A stretch of DNA of 64,000 nt. Source: Sulfotelmatobacter sp049792875 (lineage in GTDB: Bacteria; Acidobacteriota; Terriglobia; Terriglobales; Acidobacteriaceae). Location: contig JBARBI010000127.1 in the NCBI GenBank assembly GCA_049792875.1, positions 22,333-86,332 of the forward strand, in the 5' to 3' direction. The notes below the pieces were generated by a model, which saw only the letters and a program-made list of their open reading frames with translations, was not told where the DNA came from and did not search any database. Positions 8,807-17,296 of this stretch are shown piece after piece. A program made the position numbers and the translations under genes. Positions within the stretch are counted from its first letter, which is position 1. Every line of letters starts with the position of its first letter.

Positions 8807-9811
8807 ATGCGCAAAATCGTGCTGCTGTTAGTGTGCGTCGTTCTGGCCTTGCCGGTATTAGGGCAGACCACGCTGAACGGAGCAGGCGCCACGTTTCCGT
8901 ATCCCATCTACTCGAAGTGGTTTAGCGAGTACCACAAAGTCCACTCGGAAGTGCAAATCAACTACCAGTCCATCGGCAGCGGCGGCGGAATTCGCCAGGT
9001 CACCGCCGGCACTGTGGATTTCGGCGCCAGCGATATGCCTATGACCGACAAGCAACTGCAGGACTTCAAGGCCAAGATATTGAATATTCCCACCGTGCTA
9101 GGGGCGGATGTCCCGGCGTACAACGTTCCCGGGATCAGTGGGGAAGTGAAATTCACGCCCGAGGCCCTGGCCGGAATTTTTCTTGGGAAGATCTCCAAGT
9201 GGAACGACAAGGCAATCACCTCGGCGAACCCGGGCGTGAATTTTCCTGACAAGGACATCATCGTCGTACATCGCTCCGATGGCAGTGGGACGACCTTCAT
9301 CTGGACCGATTATCTTTCCAAAGTCAGCCCCGAATGGAAAAGCCAGGTGGGCGCCGACACCTCCGTGAAATGGCCCCTCGGAATGGGAGGAAAAGGCAAT
9401 GAAGGAGTAGCGGGAATGATCCGCCAGTTGCCGGGTTCGATCGGTTACGTCGAACTGATCTATGCCGTGCAGAACAACATTCCGTACGGCAGCGTTCGCA
9501 ACTCCGCCGGGGTCTTTGTGAAGGCATCACTGGAGGGCGTAACCGCAGCTGCTGCTTCGGCTCCCAAGATGCCCGCTGATTTCCGGGTATCGATCACGAA
9601 TGCGCCAGGTAAGGATGCCTATCCGATTTCCAGCTTCACATGGCTGCTGATTCCGGCCCAGTCCAAGGATGCGGCGAAGGGTAAGATCCTTGCCGACTTT
9701 CTGAGCTGGATGGTTACCGACGGTCAGGCGATGACCACCGCGCTGGCCTACGCACCGCTGCCGGAAAGCGTAGCGACGAAAGTGAAGGAAGCGATCAAGC
9801 AGGTTAAGTAA
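8807..9811 (+). CDS. pstS: Phosphate ABC transporter, periplasmic substrate-binding protein
   Basis: A 334-residue protein that binds orthophosphate in the periplasm and passes it to PstCAB. It opens with a signal peptide (KIVLLLVCVVLALPVLG, cut near residue 20). PstS signatures follow: LNGAGATFPYPIYSKW, GSGGGIRQVTAGTVDFGASD and VHRSDGSGTTFIWTDYLS, which carry the phosphate-binding Ser, Asp, Arg and Thr residues. The ATG at 8807 follows AGGAGGA at a slightly long spacing of about 11 bases. It is separated from the other pst genes by 7.5 kb holding ppk1, sixA, ppx and CHAD genes, and is followed by a porin 54 bases downstream, probably in the same transcript. Confidence 0.96.
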   Translation: MRKIVLLLVCVVLALPVLGQTTLNGAGATFPYPIYSKWFSEYHKVHSEVQINYQSIGSGGGIRQVTAGTVDFGASDMPMTDKQLQDFKAKILNIPTVLGADVPAYNVPGISGEVKFTPEALAGIFLGKISKWNDKAITSANPGVNFPDKDIIVVHRSDGSGTTFIWTDYLSKVSPEWKSQVGADTSVKWPLGMGGKGNEGVAGMIRQLPGSIGYVELIYAVQNNIPYGSVRNSAGVFVKASLEGVTAAAASAPKMPADFRVSITNAPGKDAYPISSFTWLLIPAQSKDAAKGKILADFLSWMVTDGQAMTTALAYAPLPESVATKVKEAIKQVK

Positions 9812-9865
9812 TACCCCGCAATCACAGGACAATCTGATTCATCGCAGGACAAAAAGGAGAGAACC

Positions 9866-11746
9866 ATGAAGTCTGCATGGAAAGTGTGTGCAATTCTGTT
9901 CCTGGCGACATGGCTGGTGGTGGGGCAAACCAGCACCGCGCCGAAACCCAGAAAGGCGAAGCCTGCGGCCGCTACTTTGACTGCAGCCGACGTGCAGGCG
10001 CTGAAGGACGCGATCGCATCACAACAGGCAGCCCTGTCGCAGCAACAACAACAACTTCAGGAGCTGCGAGACGAACTGCGCAAGAAGGATCAGGTCGTGC
10101 AGCAGGTGCAGACCAGTGCCTCCGATGCTCTGAGCAAAGCGGACACAATCCAGGCACAGTCCAACAAGGACCAGCAGGCGGTCACCGAATTGAAGGGCGA
10201 CGTCACTGACCTGAAAACCAACATGGCCAGCACTGTCGTGACCCTGCAGGAGACTCAGAAGACCATTTCCGAGTCCCCCCTGGCGATTCACGTCAAAGGA
10301 ATCACCATCACGCCAGGCGGGTTCCTCGCGGCTGAAACTGTGTGGCGCAACCGCGCATTGGCTGCCGACATCAACACGCCTTTCAACGGTCTGACGATGC
10401 CTGGCGCTTCGGCCAGCAAAATGTCAGAGTTCTTCGGTTCCGGGCGCCAGTCGCGAATGTCCATGTTGGCCGAAGGGCGACTGAAGAGCGTGAAACTGTC
10501 AGGCTACATGGAAGCCGACTTCCTCTCGGCTGGCGTGACATCCAATAACAACGAGAGCAACAGCTACACCTGGCGCCAGCGGCAGGCGTGGGGTCAGGCC
10601 GCTTTCGACAGTGGATGGACCTTCACCGGGGGCCAGATGTGGAGCCTGGTCACCGAAACGAGGCATGGCACGGACAATCGGAGTGAAGCACTCCCCATGA
10701 CCATCGATCCGCAGTATACCGTCGGGTTCAGTTGGGCCCGCCAATATGGCCTGCGCTTGTCGAAGAACTTCGGCAACAAGGTTTGGTTCGCGGTTTCCAT
10801 GGAAAATTCCCAGGAGACGGTGACAACCCACAATAATGCTTCTAACTTCCTGGTCGGGTCCCCCGGAGCGGGCGGTGGCCTCTACAACCCGGCCGTGACC
10901 GCCTGCGCCACTTCCATCAACAGCACCACCGGCGCTGCCACCACCACCTGCACCGCGGCGGCCAACTACTCCTTCAACCCATCGCCGGATATCATCGCGA
11001 AGCTGGCGTTCGAGCCTGGCTTCGGACACTATGAAATCTTCGGCGTGTTCAGCCGCTTCCGTGACCGCGTTTTCCCTTGCGAAGACATTTCGGCCACCAC
11101 GGTCTGCGGCACCAGTACGACGCCCGGCCCGAACGCTTCGGCCGCGTTCAACAGCTCCAAGAACGGTGGCGGCATCGGTGCCAACGCCCGCTGGTCGTTC
11201 GCGAAAAAACGGGTCGATTTCGGATTGCACGCTCTTGGCGGCAGCGGAGTAGGCCGATACGGCACCAGCACTCTGGCTGACGCCTCCGTGCACCCTGACG
11301 GATCGATCTATCTCCTTCGGGACTATCAGGGTTTGACGACTCTCGAATGGCATGGACCGAAGATGGATGTCTACTTGAACGCGGGCGCAGAGTACGCCAG
11401 CCGTGCAGCTGGCTATGATCCGGTCACCAAGAAGATCGTCGGCTACGGAGCACCGGCCTTCAACAACACGGGTTGCTTCACCGAGACCGGGCCGGGAGCA
11501 GGCGGCTTCCTTCCGGGTGGTCTCTCTAGTTGCACTGCTGACACCCGCGTGGTGATCGAGGGAACCGCGGGCTTCTGGTACCGGATCTACGACGGCTCCA
11601 AAGAGAAGGTGAACCGGGGCAGGGTACAGTTCGGTCCGCAGTACTCTTACGTGACCCGCAACGCCTGGTCTGGGTCCTCGTCGCCGAACTCGCCCCACGG
11701 AATCGACAACATGTTCTTCACGTCATTCCGCTATTACTTGCCGTAA
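9866..11746 (+). CDS. DcaP-like outer-membrane porin, probably phosphate-linked
   Basis: This 626-residue protein has a signal peptide (residues 1-20), then a Gln/Leu-rich coiled coil (about residues 35-120, with LSQQQQQLQELRDEL) and a long beta-rich region ending in an aromatic terminal strand (FFTSFRYYLP), as expected for a trimeric outer-membrane barrel. The passage HVKGITITPGGFLAAETVWR and the following strands resemble DcaP-like porins. An insert near residues 330-375 is rich in Ala, Thr and Asn and carries paired cysteines. Its place 54 bases after pstS, behind a Pho-type promoter, suggests that it admits phosphate or phosphorylated compounds. A strong terminator follows. The solute preference is inferred from context only. 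Confidence 0.8.
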   Translation: MKSAWKVCAILFLATWLVVGQTSTAPKPRKAKPAAATLTAADVQALKDAIASQQAALSQQQQQLQELRDELRKKDQVVQQVQTSASDALSKADTIQAQSNKDQQAVTELKGDVTDLKTNMASTVVTLQETQKTISESPLAIHVKGITITPGGFLAAETVWRNRALAADINTPFNGLTMPGASASKMSEFFGSGRQSRMSMLAEGRLKSVKLSGYMEADFLSAGVTSNNNESNSYTWRQRQAWGQAAFDSGWTFTGGQMWSLVTETRHGTDNRSEALPMTIDPQYTVGFSWARQYGLRLSKNFGNKVWFAVSMENSQETVTTHNNASNFLVGSPGAGGGLYNPAVTACATSINSTTGAATTTCTAAANYSFNPSPDIIAKLAFEPGFGHYEIFGVFSRFRDRVFPCEDISATTVCGTSTTPGPNASAAFNSSKNGGGIGANARWSFAKKRVDFGLHALGGSGVGRYGTSTLADASVHPDGSIYLLRDYQGLTTLEWHGPKMDVYLNAGAEYASRAAGYDPVTKKIVGYGAPAFNNTGCFTETGPGAGGFLPGGLSSCTADTRVVIEGTAGFWYRIYDGSKEKVNRGRVQFGPQYSYVTRNAWSGSSSPNSPHGIDNMFFTSFRYYLP

Positions 11747-11783
11747 CTCGGCGGAGTCCCGGGGAGCGAACTGGGCACACACA

Positions 11784-11825
11784 CCGGCACCCGGACAGAA
11801 TAAATGCTGTCCGGTGCCGGTTTTT
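11784..11825 (+). terminator. Rho-independent terminator of the pstS-porin unit
   Basis: A GC-rich stem (CCGGCACCCGGACAG pairing with CTGTCCGGTGCCGG, one bulge) encloses the loop AATAAATG and is followed by TTTTT at 11821-11825. It starts 38 bases after the porin stop. Confidence 0.9.
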
Positions 11826-11995
11826 CGCTTTTTCAGGAAGCCATAAACTGTGCCGGGCTGCTCCGGAGTCCGTGTCCAGCGCCAGCAGGGTGCAATGCCT
11901 TATACTGATGTTCCCGTATACGTTCTGCGGCGTGTCCGTAGTCTGATTTCGGTCGGCAAGAACAAATTACAGAAACAAGGCTGTCCGCTTCTGCC

Positions 11996-14155
11996 ATGGC
12001 TCGCATTTCGCTCGACGATCCTCAGTATTTCTTGAATCGCGACGCCTCCTGGCTCGCATTCAACCGCCGTGTGCTCGAAGAAGCGGAGGATGAAGGCAAT
12101 CCGCTGCTGGAGCGGCTGAAGTTTCTCGCCATCTCGGCCAGCAATCTGGATGAATTTTTCGAAGTGCGTGTGGCCGCCATGATGCAACAGATCGAGGACG
12201 GCTACAACGAAGCTGGTCCTGATGGCCTGACCCTGACAGAAAAGCGGGATGTGTTGAACAAGCAGACCCACGAGTTTGTGGACAGCCAGTATGAATGCTG
12301 GAACGCCCGCCTGCGTCCGGCGCTGTCGGAGAACGGGATTCGCGTGCTGGGACTGCACGAACTGGATTCCGAGGCGTTGCGCTTTGTCGAGGAATACTGC
12401 GAGAAAGAACTGGACCCGCTGTTGACGCCGGTGACCGTGGACCCGGCGCATCCCTTTCCGCGAGTCATTAACAAGGCCCTGTGCCTGGGCTTCCTGTTGC
12501 GCCGCCGCCGGCGCTCGGCCCTCACCTACACGGGCGTAGTGTCGGTCCCGCGGGCTCTGCCCCGACTGGTGCGGCTGCCGTCGGAGGGCACGGCGGACTT
12601 TATTTTCCTCGCGGATCTCGTCGCACATCATGCTGTACGCATGTATCACGGATACGACATTGTTTCGTCAGCGCCCTTCCGAGTGACTCGCAACAGCAAT
12701 CTCTATCTGGCGGAAGAAGAAGCGCGAAGCCTCCTGGAGTCAGTGCGTGCGGAATTGCATAACCGGCGCAAGGGCGATGCCGTGCGCATGGAAATTGAAG
12801 CCGACGCCGATCCCGAGATCATTGACCGGTTACGGACTGTTTTCGAGCTTGATCCCTGGCAGGTTTTTCCGGTGAACGGGCCCGTCAACCTTTCCCGCCT
12901 GTTCAACGTCTACGAGCAGGTAAAGCGCCCCGACCTCAAGTACCGCGTGTTTTCGCCCCGAGAGTTGCGGTTGACCTCAAAGTCGAAGGATTTGTTCGAG
13001 GAGTTGCGGGGACACGACGTACTGCTACATCACCCTTTCGATTCGTACGATGCAGTGGTTTCGTTTATCGAGTCGGCGGCCGAGGATGAGAACGTACTTT
13101 CCATCAAGCAAACTCTCTACCGGACCAGTGAGCATTCCCTGATCGTTCCCTCGCTTATGGACGCTGCGTCACGCAAGGAAGTGACGGCGGTGGTGGAGTT
13201 AAAGGCTCGCTTCGATGAGGCCTCGAACATCCGCTGGGCGCGCGATTTGGAGGACGCGGGGGTGCAAGTCTTTCACGGCCTCGTGGGCTTGAAGACCCAT
13301 TGCAAGCTGTCGCTGCTGGTGCGGCGCGATCCCGATGGGATCACCCGCAGTTACGCGCACATCGGCACGGGTAACTACAACGCAACCACGGCGCGAATCT
13401 ACACCGACCTGAGTCTGTTCACGGCTAATCCCGAAGTCACGCGTGCCGTGCACGACGTTTTCAGTTTCCTCACCGCATATGCGGAGAATCCCAGCTATGA
13501 CCCGCTTCTGGTGGCGCCGCTCGACTTGGCGGAAAAATGCATTGCCCTGATCGACCGGGAAGCGGAGCACGCGCGCCAGGGGAAAGAAGCTCGCATCATC
13601 GCCAAGATGAATGCGTTGCTCGATAAGACGGTCGTGCAAGCGCTATACCGCGCATCGCAGGCCGGAGTGCAAATCGATCTGCTGGTCCGCGGCATCTGCG
13701 CGCTTCGGCCCGGAGTGCGCGGCGTCAGTGACAACATCCGCGTACGCAGCATCGTGGGCCGTTTTTTGGAGCACAGCCGCATCTATTTTTTCGCTAACGG
13801 CGGCGACGAAGAAATCTACATGGGCAGTGCGGACTGGATGCCCCGCAACCTCTACGAGCGCGTCGAAGTGCTGGTGCCCCTGCGCGATGAAATGCTGCGG
13901 GAAAGAGTGCGCCGGGAAATTTTAGACGCCTACCTGGCCGACAACCGCAAGGCGCGGATCCTGCTGAAGGACACGACCTATATTCGGGCATGGCAGCCGT
14001 TGCACGGCTCACGAAACCGGCGCCCGCCAAGCGGGGCTGCCGCTTTCAGCGCGCAGGATTTCCTCATCAGCGTGGCGGAGGGGAAAGCCTCCGCGGCACC
14101 CCCCGTACCGGTCCCGGCGCGAAGGCGTAGAGTGGTAATGGGAAAGGAACGATAA
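11996..14155 (+). CDS. ppk1: Polyphosphate kinase 1
   Basis: A 719-residue protein matching the usual PPK1 length. It reversibly transfers the gamma phosphate of ATP onto a growing polyphosphate chain in the cytoplasm. The N-terminal domain starts with the family signature YFLNRDASWLAFNRRVLEEA and contains LKFLAISASNLDEFFEVR. The catalytic halves carry HHPFDSYDAVVSFIESAAED, SIKQTLYRTS and RSYAHIGTGNYN, the last holding the histidine that becomes phosphorylated, plus MGSADWMPRNLYERVEVL near the C-terminus. The C-terminal 40 residues are a variable basic tail. sixA begins 6 bases after the stop, so the two are co-transcribed. No Pho box is visible just upstream. Confidence 0.97.
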   Translation: MARISLDDPQYFLNRDASWLAFNRRVLEEAEDEGNPLLERLKFLAISASNLDEFFEVRVAAMMQQIEDGYNEAGPDGLTLTEKRDVLNKQTHEFVDSQYECWNARLRPALSENGIRVLGLHELDSEALRFVEEYCEKELDPLLTPVTVDPAHPFPRVINKALCLGFLLRRRRRSALTYTGVVSVPRALPRLVRLPSEGTADFIFLADLVAHHAVRMYHGYDIVSSAPFRVTRNSNLYLAEEEARSLLESVRAELHNRRKGDAVRMEIEADADPEIIDRLRTVFELDPWQVFPVNGPVNLSRLFNVYEQVKRPDLKYRVFSPRELRLTSKSKDLFEELRGHDVLLHHPFDSYDAVVSFIESAAEDENVLSIKQTLYRTSEHSLIVPSLMDAASRKEVTAVVELKARFDEASNIRWARDLEDAGVQVFHGLVGLKTHCKLSLLVRRDPDGITRSYAHIGTGNYNATTARIYTDLSLFTANPEVTRAVHDVFSFLTAYAENPSYDPLLVAPLDLAEKCIALIDREAEHARQGKEARIIAKMNALLDKTVVQALYRASQAGVQIDLLVRGICALRPGVRGVSDNIRVRSIVGRFLEHSRIYFFANGGDEEIYMGSADWMPRNLYERVEVLVPLRDEMLRERVRREILDAYLADNRKARILLKDTTYIRAWQPLHGSRNRRPPSGAAAFSAQDFLISVAEGKASAAPPVPVPARRRRVVMGKER

Positions 14156-14161
14156 GCCACG

Positions 14162-14692
14162 ATGATCCTCTATTTTCTACGTCATGCCAGCGCCGGCGAA
14201 CACCTCGCTAACGCGAAGAAGGACGAGAAACGGGCGCTCGACAAAGAAGGCATCGAGCAGTGCGGCTATATTGGGCGCGCCCTGGCGGCGCTGGACGTCC
14301 AAGTGGACGCGATCGTTTCCAGTCCGCTAAAACGCTGCACCCAGACCGCATCCCTCGTTGGGAACGAGTTGGGCTACGAAGGAAAATTACAGATGGACAC
14401 CGGGTTGCGCCCGGAGGCCGGACTCGCGGATTTCCGCAAGCTTCTGGAAAAATATGCCCGTCAGGAAGCGATCCTGGTGGTCGGGCACAATCCCAACCTG
14501 AGCCAGTTCCTGGGGGCGGTGATCAGCGAAGCGGGCTGCGAAGCGTCGCTGGAACTGAAAAAGGGAGCCGTAGCGAAAGTAGAAATGCGTCGCGCTTCAG
14601 GCACTCTGCAGTGGTGCGTCACGCCCAAGGTTTTGCGCGTTCTCTACGACACGGCCGTGGAAAGTTCGCGTCCGAACACTTCCCGGAAATAA
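14162..14692 (+). CDS. sixA: SixA-type phosphohistidine phosphatase
   Basis: A 176-residue histidine-phosphatase-superfamily protein. The N-terminal LYFLRHASAGEH carries the catalytic RHG-type motif (here RHA, as usual in SixA), and VVGHNPNLSQFLG carries the second conserved histidine. By family it removes phosphate from phosphohistidine proteins in the cytoplasm. Its position 6 bases after ppk1, an enzyme with a phosphohistidine intermediate, suggests a role in phosphate or polyphosphate signalling, but that is inference. AAAGGAA lies upstream of the ATG. Its last 49 bases overlap the convergent end of the ppx gene. Confidence 0.88.
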   Translation: MILYFLRHASAGEHLANAKKDEKRALDKEGIEQCGYIGRALAALDVQVDAIVSSPLKRCTQTASLVGNELGYEGKLQMDTGLRPEAGLADFRKLLEKYARQEAILVVGHNPNLSQFLGAVISEAGCEASLELKKGAVAKVEMRRASGTLQWCVTPKVLRVLYDTAVESSRPNTSRK

Positions 14693-16173
14693 TCACACTC
14701 TTTCTCGATTGCCCAAAGTTCCAGGTCCACGCCCATGCGCCGGCGCGGAAGCAGGGTTAGTTTCACCTCCGCCGAGCGCAGGCTGATGCGGACCTTCTCC
14801 ACGGCACGACTGCGGCCCAGGTTCAGGGCACGCGCCAGACGAAGCAGCAGAATCGCCTTCTGCACGTTGGCGCGGTCGCCCGCATCAACCACTTTCATGG
14901 GAACATCCTCCATCGCAGGGCGCGACTTTCCCAGGTAGCGGGCAATCGCTGCGATGATGCGCCGCTGCTGCGGCGTGTATCCCAGGATCTCAGAGTTCGA
15001 AATGATGTACTGGGTATGGCGATGTCGGCCATTGCGATTGACGTAGTCCCCCACTTCATAGAGCATAGCCGCGGCCGACAGCCACTCGCGATATTCGGGC
15101 GGCAGGCGGTGCAGCGAGCGCAGCCCCGAGAACAACAACGATGCCGCGTCACGCACGTCCAGGGCGTGCTTGCGGTCGACGTGGTAATGGTCGACCGCGT
15201 TCATGATGGATTCCCACCGTTCGGATTCAATTTGCCTTCCGGAGCGCGTGCTGCGATCGTAATCCGCGGCCATCTGGGCGAGGATTCCGTCGCGTAAGCC
15301 GAGCGGTGAATAGCGGAAGCCCTTGAGTCGGAGCCGTTCCAGCAGTTCGTGATAGACCGTCGCCCCGGCGACAATGATCTCCGCCCGCTTCGGCCCGATG
15401 CCTTCGATCTTGCGACGTTCCGCCACTGGAAGACGCGCCAGGCGCTTGGCGATGCGACTCATTTCGGCGCGCGACACCACCGGCCGCTGGCGTCCGTCAC
15501 CACGACGCAGGTGGGTGGCGACCGCTGCCAGCGCCGCCGCCGTGCCCGACGTCGCAATCACATTCTGTACCTTCGCGGTCGCGATGCGGTCGATGATGCG
15601 ATTGACTTCGCGGGCGACGAAACCACGCAGACGTTTCAGTTCGCCTTTGCGGGTGGGATCGTGGCGCAGGAATTCATTGGTCAGGCGAACCGCTCCCAGC
15701 GGAAGGCTTACGGCGTCGCGAATGTGTCCGCCTTGAGAGACGGTCAGTTCGCAACTGCCGCCACCGAGATCCATCATCAGAGTTGGGGAACGGTCCACCC
15801 GCGGACTGGAGACGAGCCCCAGGTGAATGAGCCGCGCCTCTTCCACCCCGGAGATGATCTCGACCCTCCAACCCGTCGCCGATCGTACCCATTCCAGGAA
15901 CGCTTGCGAGTTGCGCGCATCCCGCAGCGCGCTGGTCGCCACTACGCGCACACTGTCGGTCACAATCTGCTGCGTGGCCCTGTGGAAACGGCGCAGGACC
16001 TTCACTGTCTCTGCAATGGAATCAGGGGTGAGGAATCCCGACCCGAATACGCCTTCGCCAAGACGCGTCACTTCACGGTCTTCGTGAAGGGGGCGGAGGC
16101 GGCCCGTCTGCAGGCGCGCAATCTTCAGCCGGACGGAGTTCGAACCGATATCGACCGCGGCAAACGTGGGCAT
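14644..16173 (-). CDS. ppx: Ppx/GppA exopolyphosphatase family protein
   Basis: A 509-residue protein, a usual length for the two-part Ppx/GppA architecture. Residues about 1-300 form the actin-like ASKHA phosphatase domain: AAVDIGSNSVRLKIARL is the phosphate-1 loop, ISGVEEARLIHLG the active-site segment and LMMDLGGGSCELT the phosphate-2 loop. Residues about 315-500 form the HD-like helical domain (YEVGDYVN, IAAIARYLGKSRP). The family removes terminal phosphate from polyphosphate or hydrolyses pppGpp; the ppk1/CHAD neighbours favour polyphosphate. It lies 87 bases after the CHAD gene on the same strand and overlaps sixA tail to tail. Confidence 0.93.
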   Translation of the reverse strand: MPTFAAVDIGSNSVRLKIARLQTGRLRPLHEDREVTRLGEGVFGSGFLTPDSIAETVKVLRRFHRATQQIVTDSVRVVATSALRDARNSQAFLEWVRSATGWRVEIISGVEEARLIHLGLVSSPRVDRSPTLMMDLGGGSCELTVSQGGHIRDAVSLPLGAVRLTNEFLRHDPTRKGELKRLRGFVAREVNRIIDRIATAKVQNVIATSGTAAALAAVATHLRRGDGRQRPVVSRAEMSRIAKRLARLPVAERRKIEGIGPKRAEIIVAGATVYHELLERLRLKGFRYSPLGLRDGILAQMAADYDRSTRSGRQIESERWESIMNAVDHYHVDRKHALDVRDAASLLFSGLRSLHRLPPEYREWLSAAAMLYEVGDYVNRNGRHRHTQYIISNSEILGYTPQQRRIIAAIARYLGKSRPAMEDVPMKVVDAGDRANVQKAILLLRLARALNLGRSRAVEKVRISLRSAEVKLTLLPRRRMGVDLELWAIEKECDYFREVFGRELSTAVS

Positions 16174-16260
16174 GGGGGAAGCCTCACAGTTTACATGCGC
16201 GCAGGCAGATCGTCACTGGAGTTTGAAGAGGTTCATCGACGGGTCGGCTTGCGGAGAAAG

Positions 16261-17121
16261 CTAGGCGGCAGACTCGGTTCGTTCAACCAGAGTCGGACCC
16301 TTGGCGTTCATTTTGCGCGAATGCTTCGACGGCGATGGGACCGGCATAGGCTCATTCTGGATTGCCTCCGAGGCCGAGAGAGCGGCAACTGCCTGCCGGA
16401 ACTTGCCTCCCGTGACGTTATGCAACGCAGCCACCAGCGATGATTGGTTGAGATCGCCCAACCGTTTGGCAGCGGTCTGAGTCAGGGTCAGCCAGTCATG
16501 CCAATTGCCGACCGCGTCTTGCAACCGCTTAAGCTGGGCGACGAATTGCGTCGTTGCGGCGGATTTTGGGGCGAATTCGGCCGCATAGCGTGCCCGCTTC
16601 ACCGCGATGCGATATTGATGCAGCACGTCTTCAGTGACCGGTCCAGAGGGACGTACTACTTGCGCAAGTATCGTCCGGGCCGCTGGCAGAGCATCGCGGC
16701 CAGTTCCTGCTCTGACCTCTTTCGACGCCCGCTTCAGCCGCTTGCGAATTTCCTGAACCGTCTCTTTCTTCAGTGTTTTACGAAGCTTTTTCTCGTGTTT
16801 TGCGCGAAGTTCGATCAGGCTGTGTGTGAGCTGCGTCTTACGGCGGGGCTCCTGCGGAACCTTGAGGCTTCTTAACGCGGCAAGTTGTACGTCGAGGTCA
16901 CGCACCTTCCCCGTACGCCTGCGAATGCGGTCCAGCAGTTTTAGGAGCTTCTTTTCATTGCGGTCACGTACTGGATTGATGTGTTCGAGCAGTGTCTGCA
17001 GACGGCGGCTGGTCGTGCGGAAGCTGTGCACGCTCTCTGCGTCCCGTGCGGACGACAACCTCAACAGAACCCGCTCCGTCTTCTGGAACACGAGCTTGCT
17101 AGGGTCGGATGCAATCGACAT
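16261..17121 (-). CDS. CHAD-domain (polyphosphate-binding) protein
   Basis: A 286-residue, highly basic, all-helical protein of the CHAD type (conserved histidine alpha-helical domain). Features are VHSFRTTSRRLQTLLEH near the start, VLHQYRIAVKRARYAAEF in the second half and runs of Lys and Arg. CHAD domains bind inorganic polyphosphate through basic residues, which fits its place between ppx and the pst genes. The start at 17121 (ATG) gives SIASDPSKLVFQK as the mature N-terminus; GTG at 17166 would add 15 residues and neither has a clear ribosome site. It is divergent from pstC, and the Pho box at 17255-17272 lies in the shared upstream region. Confidence 0.85.
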   Translation of the reverse strand: MSIASDPSKLVFQKTERVLLRLSSARDAESVHSFRTTSRRLQTLLEHINPVRDRNEKKLLKLLDRIRRRTGKVRDLDVQLAALRSLKVPQEPRRKTQLTHSLIELRAKHEKKLRKTLKKETVQEIRKRLKRASKEVRAGTGRDALPAARTILAQVVRPSGPVTEDVLHQYRIAVKRARYAAEFAPKSAATTQFVAQLKRLQDAVGNWHDWLTLTQTAAKRLGDLNQSSLVAALHNVTGGKFRQAVAALSASEAIQNEPMPVPSPSKHSRKMNAKGPTLVERTESAA

Positions 17122-17254
17122 AAAGGACCAAGCCTGGTCGGGGAAAAAAGACCGTACCGCGCTCACTCAGAAAAAGCGTGAATTTACAACAGCAGCGACT
17201 CGAGAATTTACGGTTGACTGATGGTCCCAGCAGCGGTCCAAAAAGCCTGCCCGA

Positions 17255-17272
17255 TTTTAACACCTTTGTAAC
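17255..17272 (+). promoter_or_regulatory. Tandem PhoB-type box upstream of pstC
   Basis: TTTTAAC (17255-17261) and TTGTAAC (17266-17272) are spaced at exactly 11 bases, as in the pstS box. TACTGT at 17283-17288 is placed as a -10 element 10 bases downstream. The predicted transcript start would fall almost on the pstC ATG at 17297. The box may also influence the divergent CHAD-ppx genes. Confidence 0.65.
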
Positions 17273-17296
17273 ACGCGTCTGCTACTGTAAAGCCGA

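Noticed and set aside
8796..8831. 11-codon upstream frame overlapping the pstS start
   Set aside because: It starts within the pstS ribosome site and is probably a by-product of the AGGAGGAATG sequence.
10499..11698. Open frame of 399 codons on the minus strand across the porin gene
   Set aside because: Arg/Gly/Val-rich translation without domains, fully antisense to a well-supported porin.
15349..16443. Open frame of 364 codons on the plus strand across ppx
   Set aside because: Antisense to a typical Ppx/GppA gene and rich in Arg/His/Pro with no motif.
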